Of a stretch of 36,048 bases of DNA, positions 10,212 through 21,776 are shown one piece after another. Source of the stretch: Diplocarpon mali (Eukaryota > Ascomycota > Leotiomycetes > Helotiales > Drepanopezizaceae); contig JAENRP010000406.1 of assembly GCA_024741835.1 (NCBI GenBank), positions 1 to 36,048 on the forward strand. Direction: 5' to 3'. A model generated the notes under the pieces. That model was not told the origin of the DNA. It worked only from the letters and a program-made list of their open reading frames with translations, and searched no databases. Position numbers and translations under genes: made by a program. The stretch's first letter is position 1. Each line of letters begins with the position of its first letter.

Positions 10212-10874
10212 TTCACGCGGGGCGGACTGCGTTCCTCTTATGACACGTCACTTTGCTACGTTTTCTTTACTTCTGTCTTCCGCTATCATATTCTTTGCGC
10301 CTTTCTCTACTCTTCGTTAAGACGTGGTATACACCTCTTTGTTTACACTGAGAAGCACACGAAGACTGACACGGCTATTTTGGTATTTGGCAACATTGCA
10401 GCCGAGTTTGCCGGCAGTAAGCCACCTCTAATTGCTGTCACTGTTACCGCGTAAGAGCAGAAGAGAAGATTGGGTGGTGTTGGGCGGCAGGCAGTTGCGG
10501 TAGCTCTAGCATGGCAAGGGATGTTTTGGAAAACCCCTAGCAGAGGACATCCTCTGAACAGTGGGATCCTGAGCATGCCTCTACAAGACTTGTGCTCTGT
10601 AGCGTCTGGTCTGGCTCGTTTGGCTCATCCCATCCCGTTGACGTCCCTACCAACAGACATCCCTCCCCTCTGAGAGAGAAACAGAAACCAAGACAGCATG
10701 AAAAACAACGTCTCATCCCGTCCCATTTCCACCTAGAGCTCACGTCTCCCGACTTCACGACCTTGATCGGTTTCGTCGACCAGACTCAAGGGAGCTCTGG
10801 TGAGAGGCTTGACTCTGGAACTGCATTAGACTTGGGATCTATGGTGAGTTTCTAGCGCGTTTGGGTAGTGAATT
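10212..10874. other. Intergenic DNA, no supported gene
   Basis: Open frames of 67-87 codons overlap on both strands with no recognisable domain, repeat or RNA gene. Confidence 0.5.
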
Positions 10875-11160
10875 TATCCACGTAGTGTAATCCTCCAAAT
10901 AATCCACTATGTAATCACTATGTAACCTAACAAACAATCCACTATATAATCTACTATGTATTGTACTATATAATCCACCATATAGTTCACCATATAATCA
11001 CCAGTTAATCTATGATATAATCCACTTTGTGATCACTATATAACCCACCATATAATCCACCATATAACCCACCATATAACCCACCAAACAACCCACCAAA
11101 CAACCCACCAAACAACCCACCATATAACCCACCACATAACCCATCACATAACCCACTATC
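10875..11160. repeat. 12-bp minisatellite, unit ~AACCCACCATAT
   Basis: The unit AACCCACCATAT / AACCCACCAAAC repeats with a 12-bp period and is nearly perfect from about 11041 to 11156. Towards lower coordinates the same motif decays (ATCCACTATGTA, AATCACTATGTA) until about 10875. Because 12 is a multiple of three, the minus strand reads as an open GGLY/GGLF repeat (11005-11301). That explains the open frame there without invoking a gene. Confidence 0.85.
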
Positions 11161-12136
11161 GCTTCCCGATCGGCTATTCTCTCTCTCCCCTCCTCCCTCA
11201 CCCCCCCTTCCCCCCTCCCCCCTCCCCTGCCTTTCCGTCCTCACTTGTCCTTCACACGCACCCGTGCTATACAACCAACTCGCCCACCCCAACCAGCTCA
11301 CCCACCCGCCAGACGTCCTCCCAACGTCTTACAACTCCAGGTGCCAAGTGCAGCAAAACTTCCAATCGGATATCACGTGATCTAGATCCAACCCCCCCCC
11401 CTTTAATAAACGAACATCCCCATTTCCCCATTTCCTATCCAGCAATGCATGCACGTCCATCGTTCCCCGATTCACCCTCGTCTAATATCCTGCCTCACAT
11501 CCCCATTCAATTACGTAGAATACAAGTTTCTTTTGGTGATATGGACTTTCATCTCAGGCTACTTGGCTACATGCCTCTTTCAGGCTGGCGCCGGCTCTCG
11601 CTTCTGGCCATCTCTTATACAAGTCATAATACATACACGCGACGGACCTCGCCGTTCGCCAGACCCTCACCCGCCGCACCAGCACCAAGCACCAGCGTAA
11701 AGGGAGCCCAACCAGCCAATCAGTCATGCCAATACAAAACTCGCCGTTAGAAAAAGGAAAAAACTAACACCCCCCCCAAAAACATAAAACATAAAACAGA
11801 CTTTATATTCATCCGCAGGTCCTATTGGCACGCTCAGAAAATAGACAAGAACAGGAGAAGCAAGAAATTTGAGAGAAATTGCTGGGTATCATGTCGTTCG
11901 TGCGTCGTCCTCCATGTCCACCCATCACCCGTGGCGAATCATTCACAAATACCCCCCCCTCCCCCCCCTACTTCCCACCCTTCCCCCCCCCAGACTCCAT
12001 GCATAACCCAAATCCCAGCCATTTGAGCCATCCTAGAGAACGCCGAAAAATAAAAACGCAACCTCCTTCTGATCCCCTCTCTCCCAATCATAATACACTC
12101 CGCCCTATCCTCCAGCCTCCATCAAGAGGATATCAC
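11161..12136. other. Intergenic DNA with long C-rich tracts, downstream of the 12137-14932 gene
   Basis: A pyrimidine tract covers about 11173-11242 (CTCTCTCTCCCC, then C7 and C6 runs). More C runs lie at 11391-11400, 11771-11778 and 11950-11990. Short frames on the + strand (11445-11750, 11879-12346) are proline- and serine-rich artefacts of these tracts. The 3' untranslated part of the minus-strand gene ending at 12137 should lie at the right end. Confidence 0.5.
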
Positions 12137-14932
12137 TCATCGAGACGAGCCAGAAACCTTCCACCCCGTCCTCTCCGCTCCCGAGTAGACATGCAGCACC
12201 TGCATAATCCACTCCGTCGCTTCCCTAGGCGTCGACCACGGGCCCAGCGTCTGCTTGATGCCCAGGTCTTCGAACCGCTTGCGCTTCTGATGAACCTCCC
12301 TCCAGTGCTGATCGCACTTGGCGCTGTTCTCCGCCATGGCGCGTAGGTAATCCGAATTCGCCGCGTTCCGCTGCAGCTGCTCGAGGTAGACGCGGCCGGT
12401 CTCCTGCTTGAGAATGGCGCCCAGCTGTACGTTCAGCGAGTGCAGCAGTGGGAACGGCCGGCTGACGCGCTCGAGGTAGTTCCAGAGCCCGAGGGACGTT
12501 TCCCAGTTTCCAAGCCCGCGATTCTTGTTGTAGCGCTCGCGCAGAACGAAGGAGGCTATGTAGATGGTCATGGCTTCGATGCCAATGCAGATACCGAGCT
12601 TGCGCTCAACCTCTGGCACCAGTTCCGGGCTTTTGCCTTTGGTTTGCAGAATCTCATCCATCCTGCGCTTGAGCCTGGTCGCGGCCTCGCTGGCTTTGTC
12701 GCTTTCGATCCTCAGGCGCTCATCGAGAGGCGGACGGGCATCGCCGTTCGTGCGTGTCTTTTCAGCCGAGGCTGGGGTACTGGTACTCATGGTTTGTGGC
12801 GTGCGAGCGCTGCCGTCGATGGACCCAGCATTGCGCATCGCAGCGCTTTTTATGGCATCGGCCCTCTTGGAAGTGGACAGAGGAGTATCCTTCTGGGCTT
12901 TTGCGGTGGGAGCTGGAGACTTGAACGGTGGTTCGAGAGATGCTTTGCTCTTTGAGGCATCGATGCTAGGAGGTAGCTTTGCACGCTTTGGGGGTGGCTC
13001 CGCTCTTTCACTAGTGTCGCTTGGCCGCTTCTTTGGAGGAGCAGCCTTTGCTGTCACAGTGGCCGGAGGCAACCTGCTGCCACTCTCATCCTCCGACTCG
13101 GATTCACCATTATTCAAACAGGCGATGCGCTCCTTTTCGCGCCTCGAAAACTCCTTGCTGGGCTTTGGCTGCATGCCAACGATGCGCTGCAGGGTTTTAT
13201 AAATGCGCTTCTTGTACTTGAGCTTTACTACCAGACTCTCTCTCTCCTTCTCATTCGGCGGGCGGGATCTGCTGGATTCTGCTGGCGCCTTCTTTGGCGG
13301 ATGGCCCACCTTGGGCGTGACGGTTTTCCGTGCTACACCAGGCACATTCGGTCGACGAACTTCCTCGTACCGAGCTCCAACAGTATCGCGAGAAGCACTC
13401 GCAGAAGCATCGCTTTCCTTTGCTCCTGCGCTGAGATCCTCGTCCGCTTTGATCCGATCCAGCCGTTCCAATTCGCGCTCCACCACAAGAGGTAGGTTTG
13501 GTGATAGCATCTTCGGCAGAGGACGCAGTGGAGAGTAAGAGCTTGACGACTTGGAAGCCTGAGAAGGTGTAGACGATGGAGAGTCCTTACCCCGGGCGTC
13601 TTTGACAACGATAGTATCGCTATCGTGCTTGGGTGGCACGTGTGTCGAGTTTCTAGATTCGAATTTATTCGGTTTTGCCAACTCGGTCAGATCCTCTGGT
13701 AAAGGCCCCAACAATCCAGGAAGCGGTCTTTGCTTCTCAGTCCTGACTTGCTTCGCCGGGGCCGGCTTGGCGTCAGGGGTACCTTTCGGTAGAGGCGAAG
13801 CTCGGTTCGGGGTGGATGCAGATGTAGATGTGACTTTGTGGTTTTTGGTAGGCGATAGCCTCTGCTCAGATGGAAGCTCAGCCTTTCGTGGAGGGTGATT
13901 CTGCGCTCCCAAAGGAGTCCTAGCTTGCTCGATCTTTGTCCGCTTCTCAGGTCTGGTATCGACGGGCTCTAATGGCCGCTTTTTTGGCTCTGACAGTCTG
14001 GCATCGTAGGCCTGGCGGGTAGGAGATTGAGGCCGAGGTGGTAATTGGTGTTTGACCGGTGGCCGGATATTTTGCAAAGATTTCTGAGGTGTGAGGGTAT
14101 TAATAGATTCTTTTTTCGCAAGGCTAGCGGCGGGAACCTCGAGGTAACCGTTTAATGCATGACGTGCTTTGGTTTCGGGAGCATGCGGTGCTGCAGACCT
14201 AGGGAGGGAGCGTTAGCAACGTACCCATTCATGTATATTTTTCTTCTTCTTTCTTTCTTCCCCGAGTACGTACCTCGAACTATCCTTCAGAACTGGCCTC
14301 CCCGACTTCGTAGGACTGGCAGCCGGCGCACCGGTAGTTCTAGCCTCCGCAGCACCCTCGCAAGACGACATCCGACCCGGAGGGGTATCTACCGACGCAG
14401 CACTGTTTTTCCTCGCATGACCCTCCGCCAAAGTTTTGGGCGACGGCTTCACGCCCGTGATCTTCGACTTCTGATAATCCCCAAGCGAGATCTTCTGCTT
14501 CGGAGCCTTGACCTCCTTGGCACGGCTCGGTGTCGCGGTGCTGCTCGCGGCCAGGCTGACCGGCGAGTAACTCTCGATCCGCGCCTGCCAGTCGCCCTCT
14601 GCGCGCGCGACGCCCCGCCGGCTGGACGAGATCATCGTCATGTGTTGCAGCTGCCGCACCTCATAGTTCGCAAAGGGCGTGCCGCGGTACTCGTAGGACG
14701 CGGTGTCGCGGTAAGGGTTGTCGGTAGGGACTGTGAGGAGATGTGGATCCTGTAGGGCTTGTAAGTAATGGGTTTCTTCTTTTCTTTCTCGGACGAGGCT
14801 TTCGCGGGCGGGAGATGGAAGGGGGCGTACGTTGGGCAAGACGCGCTTCTGCAGCTGGAAGATCTGCTTGTCGGCGACCTCTAATCCTTCGGCTGCGGCC
14901 CCGGTGCCTGGCCTGGCCTGCTTCATCTCCAT
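12137..14932 (-). CDS. Large nuclear-type conserved fungal protein, possibly an ELL-binding (Ebp1-like) factor
   Basis: Two exons, 14932-14274 and 14198-12137, joined across a 75-bp intron (14199-14273; donor GTACGT, branch GCTAAC, acceptor CTAG). They give 906 residues in one clean frame. Residues ~50-165 look conserved: a TDNPYRDTASYEYRGTPFANYE stretch, a basic RRGVAR piece, then KISLGDYQKSK. The middle (~170-730) is low-complexity, rich in Pro, Ser and Lys with KRPSD/KKRP-type nuclear-localisation clusters. The last ~165 residues form a compact Trp/Leu-rich helical domain (GNWETSLGLWNYLERV, PWSTPREATEWIMQVL). This two-ended layout recalls a fungal family labelled as ELL-binding protein C-terminal domain, but I assign that only from memory. 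An upstream ATG at 15117 opens another frame, so the start at 14932 is the first in-frame one I can support. Confidence 0.8.
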
Positions 14933-16086
14933 ACCGAGGGCTGGCGTTGATCAGAGATCGGACAGATGGTCAGGTAGAACTCGGTCACAGCCCTTTCGTC
15001 GACGGCGCTGAAGGAGGGTGGCGTGAATGTTCGCAGCGGAGGGATATGGCGAAAGCACCTCTGGAAAAAGCGTGCAGGTGTGTGCAGATGGTACTGATAT
15101 TGTGGTGCCGAGGACAATAGTATTCACAGCGTAGCAATGTGTCGAGTCGAGTCGAGTCGAATCGAAACTGCTGTCATCCAGATCAAGGGCTATTCATTGT
15201 CGCAAGACACTCCTCCCCGCCCAGACGCAGCGCAGGCGCATACAGTACGCGATCCTGCCACGGCAACAATAATGGGAGTATCTTCTCACGGGGCATCGAC
15301 TGCGGTACCGGTCGTGATCGAGTGCGCAGAGCGAGTGGTGCGGAGGGTGGAGGTAGAGGTGAGGGTGACGGGCGAGAGAATATTGAAGGCGAGGATATTG
15401 ATGAAGATAAGGCGATCTTGAACGCGGATCAGATTCGGGCATGGGAGGTTTGACGACGGGACTGGAATTAGAAACGGGGCCAGGCCGTGTGGGATGCTGG
15501 GAGCTGGGGACTTGGAGCTGGCCTGAGCTGGGAATCTGAGATGCGCGCGGGAGTCGCAGGGATCTGTCACGGGACGATCGGACTGGAGGAGGAGGAGGCT
15601 CTTAACCTTAGGCGCCAAGCCGCGTCTGGCGCTTAAGCTCGATTTCCAAGAACAATATCATATCGCTCTACCATAGCTACCTGACCGGCCTCCCGGGCAA
15701 TCCATCAAGTCTTCGAAACTACAGAGACGTCCTCTGGTGCCACGCTGGCTGACTGCGCGCCCCTCAAGACAGGCGAAACATCTCGTACAGTCGCACCCGT
15801 CTGTAAGTCTTCGCAATCGTCCCGTCATCCATGCCCTCTCCCAAGCCCCCACCCCAGGACGCCAATGCCAGCAGGAAATCTCTCTCCGACCATTCTGCAG
15901 CAGAATGAAAAGCCATTAGGTAGTGTACACGAGGTCGGACACGTAAAGAGTGCGATCCATTCAGATTGTCCCCAGCCCCATGTTAATGCCAATGCCCACC
16001 GTAGCGCAAGCAATACCCACCGGGGCAAATCAGATATGTGCACCTCGCGCGCGAGATCGCGGCATGGAAGAACACCCGTCGCATTT
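14933..16086. other. Intergenic DNA between the 12137-14932 gene and the SUZ12 relic
   Basis: This holds the promoter and leader of the minus-strand gene starting at 14932 and the 3' flank of the SUZ12 relic. A short GTCGA repeat is at 15143-15160. A hairpin GCGCCA-9 nt-TGGCGC lies at about 15613-15633. Open frames here overlap on both strands and show no domain. Confidence 0.5.
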
Positions 16087-18643
16087 TCAAGCCTTCATCA
16101 CCGACCTCCCGGCTTTGCGTGCGCAGGGTCTGCAGAAGAGGAGATTTGGGCATTTCTGGGTGACATCAGCCGGAGCTCGCGAGAGAGGGAAAGAAAGGGG
16201 GAGGGATATGATAAAGAGTGGTAGAACTTACAGTCCCGCGGCACATGATTGGCTTCACCGGCTGGAACTGCCCGCAGATACATGTGCCAAAGCGTTGCGC
16301 TGCTGGTGCGTCCTCAATACAGTCCACATCAACATGTTTGTCCTCCCTGGCAGCCAGTTCTTTCGCCTCCGCACCAACACGATCCGCGCACTGCCGCAAG
16401 GAGCGCTCGTCGAGAACACGTTTCATAATGAAATCGTGGGCCTGCTTCGTGAGCTCCATCATTCGAGCAGGTTTTTTTTTTTTCGCGAGCCAGGTCTTTT
16501 TAGTCTCGACGAATCGGACGAAGACTCGTTGAAGCTGCTTGTCACTTGTAAGGTGATGGAGGCGGCGAATGGATTCCAACGGTTGATGAATCCCTTCTCC
16601 TCGGGCAGACGACCGCCTCCTCAAAGTCGTTGATGGTATCTTTTTGCTTGAGATGAAGCCAGGCTTCGTCGACCTCCACATCCTCGTCCACGAGCTCGTC
16701 CCCGGTCCTCAAAAGCCGTTTGGTATTGGTATCGTAGGGCGGCCTGGCGACTGCCGGGGCGTAATAGATCTTGCGATGTTTGATGGCTCCTTTGGGTCGG
16801 AGCTCGTGCGATTCGTCCATCGTCGCATCGTCGGCGTTGGATGTATTTGGAGAGCTGCGACGAGACTCGTAGGGCGATGAGGAGGGATGAGCCGAGTGTT
16901 CGGGGGTGGAAATGCATCGACATGTGGTTGTTCATGGGGCCGTGACGAGCTTTAACCCATGACTCATCGCCGCTGAGGTGCTTGTCGAGGTCGGACAGGC
17001 TGATGGGACGACCTAGTTGGATGGTTCTCTGCAGTTCAGCGGGGAATGCTGGACTCGAACGGTGCTTTCTGGTCAACTCAATGAAATGCGCTGCACGTGG
17101 GGGATACGCCTTGCGGAGGCGGAACTTGTAAGCGCCGTGGTCGGTATGGAGGTGTAGCCTCAGTTCGTCTAGATTGCGATTAGGTGCAAGACAAAAAGCG
17201 CATTTTAAGCCCGCAATTGTAGTTTCTCGCCTGATGCCTGGCCCGGCAGCTTGCGCTCTGCCAAAGCTGTAAGTGATAGTGATTCCACCGTGATCGGGAT
17301 CCCCCAGCTCTAACCTGTTCCTACGAGTAGGTTTTGGGTGTCTTCCTTGAATGCTGCTTAAAGCTTTCAGGTTGTACAGAGGCTTGAGTATATTCCGATG
17401 TCTTGAAACTCGGCTGTTTCCAAGACTCTCTTGCGCTTTGGTATCCCCATCTCGCCAGGGAACCGGAGGTTTGGCAGCTTCGGGGACCTCAAATTTGGCG
17501 CGAAGTTGAGGAGGTTTAGGAGCCTCTACTTCGGCTACGGCGCGGGTTGCTTTTGCCGTCGTGCTCTTTGCTACTTGCTCTTTGCTACTCTCAACTGGCT
17601 TGGAAGCCCCCATGTGACTTTCGTGTTCACCGTATATGGAAGTCTTTGCTTTTGCTCATGGCAAGAGGATATAGTTCGGCGCTCACATGGCGATCTGGAC
17701 TGACCCACGGGTTGGTCCAGCAACGCAGAGAACTGTTTTCGGGAGCAATATCTCCTCTGTTTAGCATATCAGATATAACACCTTGGTTCAGCAATGGCGG
17801 CCAGGTGATGTGATAGCCTTTCGATTCTATATTCACAATCGACTGGAATTTGTCTGCAAACCCAAAGATTCGAGAGTTGTTGTCCCATTGCCCATGGGGT
17901 TTCCGTGTCCGGCGACTGACATAGAAATGGTTGGCTGAGAAGATGAACGGCTTAGAGAAGATCATTTCTCGCGAGACCCTTCCATTGTAGCCAATGCTGA
18001 CCCTCATCATGCATTCCTCAACAAGCCTGCCTATCTGTACGTAATCTTACGATTTTATTATTTTGCCAGACTGTTCGTCGCTCGTGCGGTAGAATGTGGC
18101 TACGGAGCACCTGAACGGGATGGTGGCCACCGCACTATGATCCTCGGTCACTCTCTCGTCATAGGTAGGGTTTATCTGGTGAATATCAACTCGCATAGAT
18201 TCGTGAAGTTCGACCAGAGTCTTCGGCTGGATCCTGTCCAGAGATCTCTTGTCACTCCTTGACACCGCTACGGGCATCTTAGAGACCAAAGATGGGGATA
18301 TTGGCTGCGACTTCTTTGCATTGAGGTTGACTGGTTTGAGAGACCCTGGCCTGGAGGATTGAGATCTGTGGCTCCCATTCGTGACCTGATTGGAGAGTTC
18401 CTGAAATCCCCCTTCACCACCGCCTCTGGCCCTAAAGTCGAAGAGCCTCCTGCGCTTCTGAGGCAACTCTTGGTGTTCGTCTCTGTCTTCTTCGGGAGCT
18501 ATATTTTCTTCTCGAGACTCTGCTGCAGCAGATGGTCCTATTTTTGATACAACCAATCCGAAGTTAGGCAGGAGAGCACTGCGCGCACATTCCACCTGAG
18601 ATGGGTCATCGTGATTTGAAATTGTGGAGGTGATTATATGCAA
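16087..18643 (-). pseudogene. SUZ12: SUZ12/Su(z)12-type Polycomb protein (VEFS box), broken by one stop and four frameshifts
   Basis: This is a homologue of the PRC2 subunit that supports H3K27 methylation by E(z). Three hallmarks are visible on the minus strand. The zinc finger CAFC-(13)-HLHTDH is at about 17192-17120. The VEFS box runs from DVDEAWLHL-like sequence at ~16680 through EEKGFINRWNPF to LTSDKQLQRVFVRFVE and on to ~16330. A Cys-rich tail (CICG, IMC, KCPNLLFCRPC) follows, completed across a clean 76-bp intron (16156-16231), with the stop at 16087. The frame is broken by TAA at 18047-18049 and by shifts near 17635 (AT run), 16904 (C5 run), 16604 and 16569. No GT-AG intron of workable length removes them. 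The N-terminal start is unclear (the open frame begins at a TTG, 18643). It is either a recent pseudogene or an indel-rich assembly. Confidence 0.85.
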
Positions 18644-19487
18644 AAAGCGCTAAACCTCCTTGGCCTCTAGTATCAATTGACATACTCTCATCAACCGTCT
18701 TCGCGGGCCCTCATAGCTGGTTTTCCCGCAGAACTCTCGAGTGACTCCGCAAGACAGCTTTGGGATTTGGCAGCAGAGGCGGTAGGTCTAGCACAGAAAC
18801 GAGTTGTTTGAGGTTAACACAACGGGTCAGACGGCCGTGATGTGAAGTTGGCCATGCATAAGAGCAATGCTCAGGGGGGGGAGAGAGAAGTGAGGTAGTG
18901 AAGGAATGGAATGCAATGTCTGAACCCACGATGTATGCAGAAGACAGAATCGAAACTGTGTGTGTCTCTGGGCAGGCTCAGATGCTAGACGTGAGCTGCG
19001 CGTGGAGAAGCCTCCCCAGACAGCGATATCAGGAGAGTAGAGGATGGTAGTAGAGTTTTGCCTATGTTGTGTTTGCATACCCATATTGGTATATTTACCT
19101 ATGAGTTTGCTTACCGTACGGCGGCCCACGAAAGCGTAAGGCGCAGTTGCTAGCCGCGATTTTAAGCGCTCATCGAGCTAGTCCGCTTTGGAGGCGCTAC
19201 GCACTGCTCCCTGCTCCCCCGCAGGACTGCAAGACTCCAGACGAAACCTTGCAGCCACTGTAAACATTCTCGGGTGACAGACTTATTACTGACTGTTCAC
19301 ATTCACATTCACATTCACAGCTTCAACTTCAACTTCATTGTCCGGCAAGCAACACAACAACGCAAGACCCGAGGGCTACTAAGTCCTCTGCACAGCGCCA
19401 CGGCTACCTGCTTGCTCTGCCCTCGGGCATGTCACCAAGGCCTCTCTGATAACATCGCAAACATCCAAATCGCATCGACCTCGAGCA
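18644..19487. promoter_or_regulatory. Divergent intergenic region, SUZ12 relic (-) and F-box gene (+)
   Basis: 844 bp separate the two divergently oriented genes. Just before the F-box ATG the + strand has a TTCACA hexamer repeat (19296-19319) followed by CTTCAACTTCAACTTC, a typical CT/CA-rich fungal leader. The 5' end of the SUZ12 relic may extend into the left part, since its start could not be fixed. A 100-codon minus-strand frame (18827-19129) has no recognisable family. Confidence 0.5.
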
Positions 19488-21776
19488 ATGGCCTCTACAG
19501 CCGCTCGCCGCCGTGCATTGCGCATACCTCCACGCCCAACACGGACAAAACCTATAATCTCCTATGCCGAACTGTCTGATGATGACGACCTCGATCTCGA
19601 AAACGGAGAATCGGCATCAGAGTCAGGATCAGAATCAGAATCATCCCACGTCGAAGAGCGCCGGCCCGCTCCTCGATCCAGCTCCCGGGCACAACGCCTC
19701 CGAAAACGCCCCCGTGCCTCTTCCTCCCACGGACAGGAATATAATCACGAATACCGCAATCGACGAACGAAGAGGCCCAAGCAATCAAAGCTGATCTCCC
19801 CCAGTTCACCTTTAACCCAACCAATCGTCCGGTTCGAAGGCTCTGGCATCGTTCCTCCGTGGCAAACCCTCCCATACCATATTCTGGTGCAGATTCTCCA
19901 ATATGCTACATACCCTCTGTACGAAGAGCACACTTTCCAACCTCTGCCCTCTGGAAAGTGGCTTCTTAACATTGCTCGACTATGCCGCGACTTTGCGGAG
20001 CCAGCATTCACCGTCCTCTACTCTTCTCCTCCTCTTGTTCCGATGGTGCAGGCACACAGATTGGTGGACTTGTTGACGGCAGATCCTACACTTATGACAT
20101 TCAAGTACAGGCAAAAAGTACGGTCGCTGCGAATTGATGTTGGACAGGTGGTGGCTTACACGTTGCCAGGGAGCGGGCACCTGGATCTACATGGCCTAGT
20201 AAAGGACCTGCCTCGGTTGATGGATCTAGAGTTCCATCACCAGACGGACATGCCGCCGTATCGAGACCTGGACATTAACATCAAGTGGACCTATCCAGAC
20301 TTACTGTTTCAAGCTCTCGAGTACATCAATCCTGCCGCGGATCCCATGCGTGGGGAAAAGACTAGTCCATGCAGGCTTAGAAGCTGGCGATGGTCATCAA
20401 GAATGGGCGGTAAGAAGTATTCCATCGAGAAAATACCAGAGATGCACCTGAAGCCTTCGTTTGCTTCGCTCCAGAAAGTCGCCTTTGTCAACTACCAGAT
20501 TCCTTGCCTGCGAAAGGACGAAGAGGACCTCAAGCACGAAGCCATCCTTGCCAGGGCACTCGGTAACTTACCAGAACTCAAGCACCTGGTATTCGAAGCA
20601 TCTACTCTGATGAATGGGAAGCTGCTCCCGATGCTACCCACTGGCCTTCGCAACCTGGAACTCATCAATTGCTGGGAGATAGTTGCAGATGACTTTGCCT
20701 CTTTCCTCCTGTCGCATGGCCGGCAGCTCCGTGTCTTGACTCTGAACCACAACCAATCTCTGAGCTTGTCCTTCCTCCCCATGCTTGGTCCTGGATGTCC
20801 CAACTTACAGGTCTTCCGCATGAACCTCACATACTTCAATACGCACGCCACGTATCGGGATTCCGAGCCTCACTACGACAATCTTCTGGAGCCGGACCAA
20901 ATCCCCGCGTGGCCCACCACTCTCCAGATGATTGAATTAGTCCAGCTGCGAAAATGGGAGCCTAGAGCCGCCGAAGTGTTTTTCCAAAGTCTACTTGATA
21001 GTGCCGGAGATCTGCCAGATCTTCGATACCTGACCATCCGATCGATCCTAAGCATCAGCTGGAGAGACCGAGCTTCATTCCGCGATCGATGGGTCGGCTC
21101 GCTCAAACGTGTCTTCAAAAGCGTCCTGAAAGCCCCTGATCCGATAACCAGTCTCTCCAGGCCCCAGACGTCACCAGACGATGGATCAGAGAAAGACTCG
21201 GCGCCCAAAATCGACATTGGAGTCAAAGGGTCCCCTCGCAGTTATCGCGCAACGAGTAGCGGAATCCTCGGGGTATCCTCGCCAACTATAGTCCAAAAAC
21301 ATATCACAGGCGTCCCGCCCAAGGGACAAAAAAGTACGGCACCTCCGGAAGGCGAGCCTTCCCCACCGCCCCGGCGCTCAACACGCTCAGCTGGCAGAGC
21401 TCAGATGAAAGGAAAATACGCCGAGTCCTCTGGCTCAGAGACCGAAGCCGGCGATGGGGTCGAAAGCGTCGTTCCCCGCGCCGGGATCCGACCCGGCCGT
21501 CTAGAGCGCGAATTAGAGATCTTGAAAGATACTGCTGGGAAAGACAGCCTTTTGTTCGAGATATCAAGCTCGGAAGACGAGGAGAAGAGGAATGCCAGTG
21601 GGAAAGGGAAGAAGCGGGAGGTCATACAGGGCATGTGCGAGAAAGTCGAGATCCGAATCGATAACCTGCGGCCGACGGAGAACCAGGTCACAGAAGCTGA
21701 TTTTCTGGACGAGGAGAAGAGTGGGGACGATGATTGGAACGGGGATGATGATGCTGTAGACGGGTACGCTTGGTGA
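19488..21776 (+). CDS. F-box protein with leucine-rich region
   Basis: A single exon of 762 codons. Residues 1-110 are basic and Ser/Glu-rich with an acidic patch (SDDDDLDLENGESASESGSE) and Lys/Arg clusters that look like nuclear signals. Residues ~123-180 form the F-box (PPWQTLPYHILVQILQYAT ... LCRDFAEPAF). Residues ~195-560 contain irregular leucine-rich repeats (LPELKHLVFEAS, LRNLELINC, LRVLTLNHNQ, LPDLRYLTIRS). The tail is disordered and acidic, ending DDWNGDDDAVDGYAW. F-box proteins link substrates to SCF ubiquitin ligases through Skp1, and the LRR part would select the substrate. The substrate cannot be predicted. The ATG at 19488 follows a CT/CA-rich leader and no intron is needed. The gene is intact, unlike its divergent neighbour. 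Confidence 0.92.
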   Translation: MASTAARRRALRIPPRPTRTKPIISYAELSDDDDLDLENGESASESGSESESSHVEERRPAPRSSSRAQRLRKRPRASSSHGQEYNHEYRNRRTKRPKQSKLISPSSPLTQPIVRFEGSGIVPPWQTLPYHILVQILQYATYPLYEEHTFQPLPSGKWLLNIARLCRDFAEPAFTVLYSSPPLVPMVQAHRLVDLLTADPTLMTFKYRQKVRSLRIDVGQVVAYTLPGSGHLDLHGLVKDLPRLMDLEFHHQTDMPPYRDLDINIKWTYPDLLFQALEYINPAADPMRGEKTSPCRLRSWRWSSRMGGKKYSIEKIPEMHLKPSFASLQKVAFVNYQIPCLRKDEEDLKHEAILARALGNLPELKHLVFEASTLMNGKLLPMLPTGLRNLELINCWEIVADDFASFLLSHGRQLRVLTLNHNQSLSLSFLPMLGPGCPNLQVFRMNLTYFNTHATYRDSEPHYDNLLEPDQIPAWPTTLQMIELVQLRKWEPRAAEVFFQSLLDSAGDLPDLRYLTIRSILSISWRDRASFRDRWVGSLKRVFKSVLKAPDPITSLSRPQTSPDDGSEKDSAPKIDIGVKGSPRSYRATSSGILGVSSPTIVQKHITGVPPKGQKSTAPPEGEPSPPPRRSTRSAGRAQMKGKYAESSGSETEAGDGVESVVPRAGIRPGRLERELEILKDTAGKDSLLFEISSSEDEEKRNASGKGKKREVIQGMCEKVEIRIDNLRPTENQVTEADFLDEEKSGDDDWNGDDDAVDGYAW

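Noticed and set aside
11005..11301. Minus-strand 98-codon frame encoding a GGLY/GGLF repeat protein
   Set aside because: It is fully explained by a 12-bp minisatellite whose unit length is a multiple of three.
12440..13898. Several + strand frames of 66-212 codons
   Set aside because: These are shadows of the 906-residue minus-strand gene, with no domain.
15950..16633. 227-codon + strand open frame
   Set aside because: It lies antisense to the SUZ12 VEFS box and Cys-rich tail, which are clearly conserved on the minus strand.
16560..18060. Introns as an explanation for the SUZ12 stop and frameshifts
   Set aside because: The only GT...AG pairs spanning the lesions are about 10-35 bp apart, below workable fungal intron length. 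The conserved protein continues immediately on each side.
18827..19129. 100-codon minus-strand frame upstream of the SUZ12 relic
   Set aside because: It was considered as a first SUZ12 exon, but I see no matching family residues or convincing splice junction.
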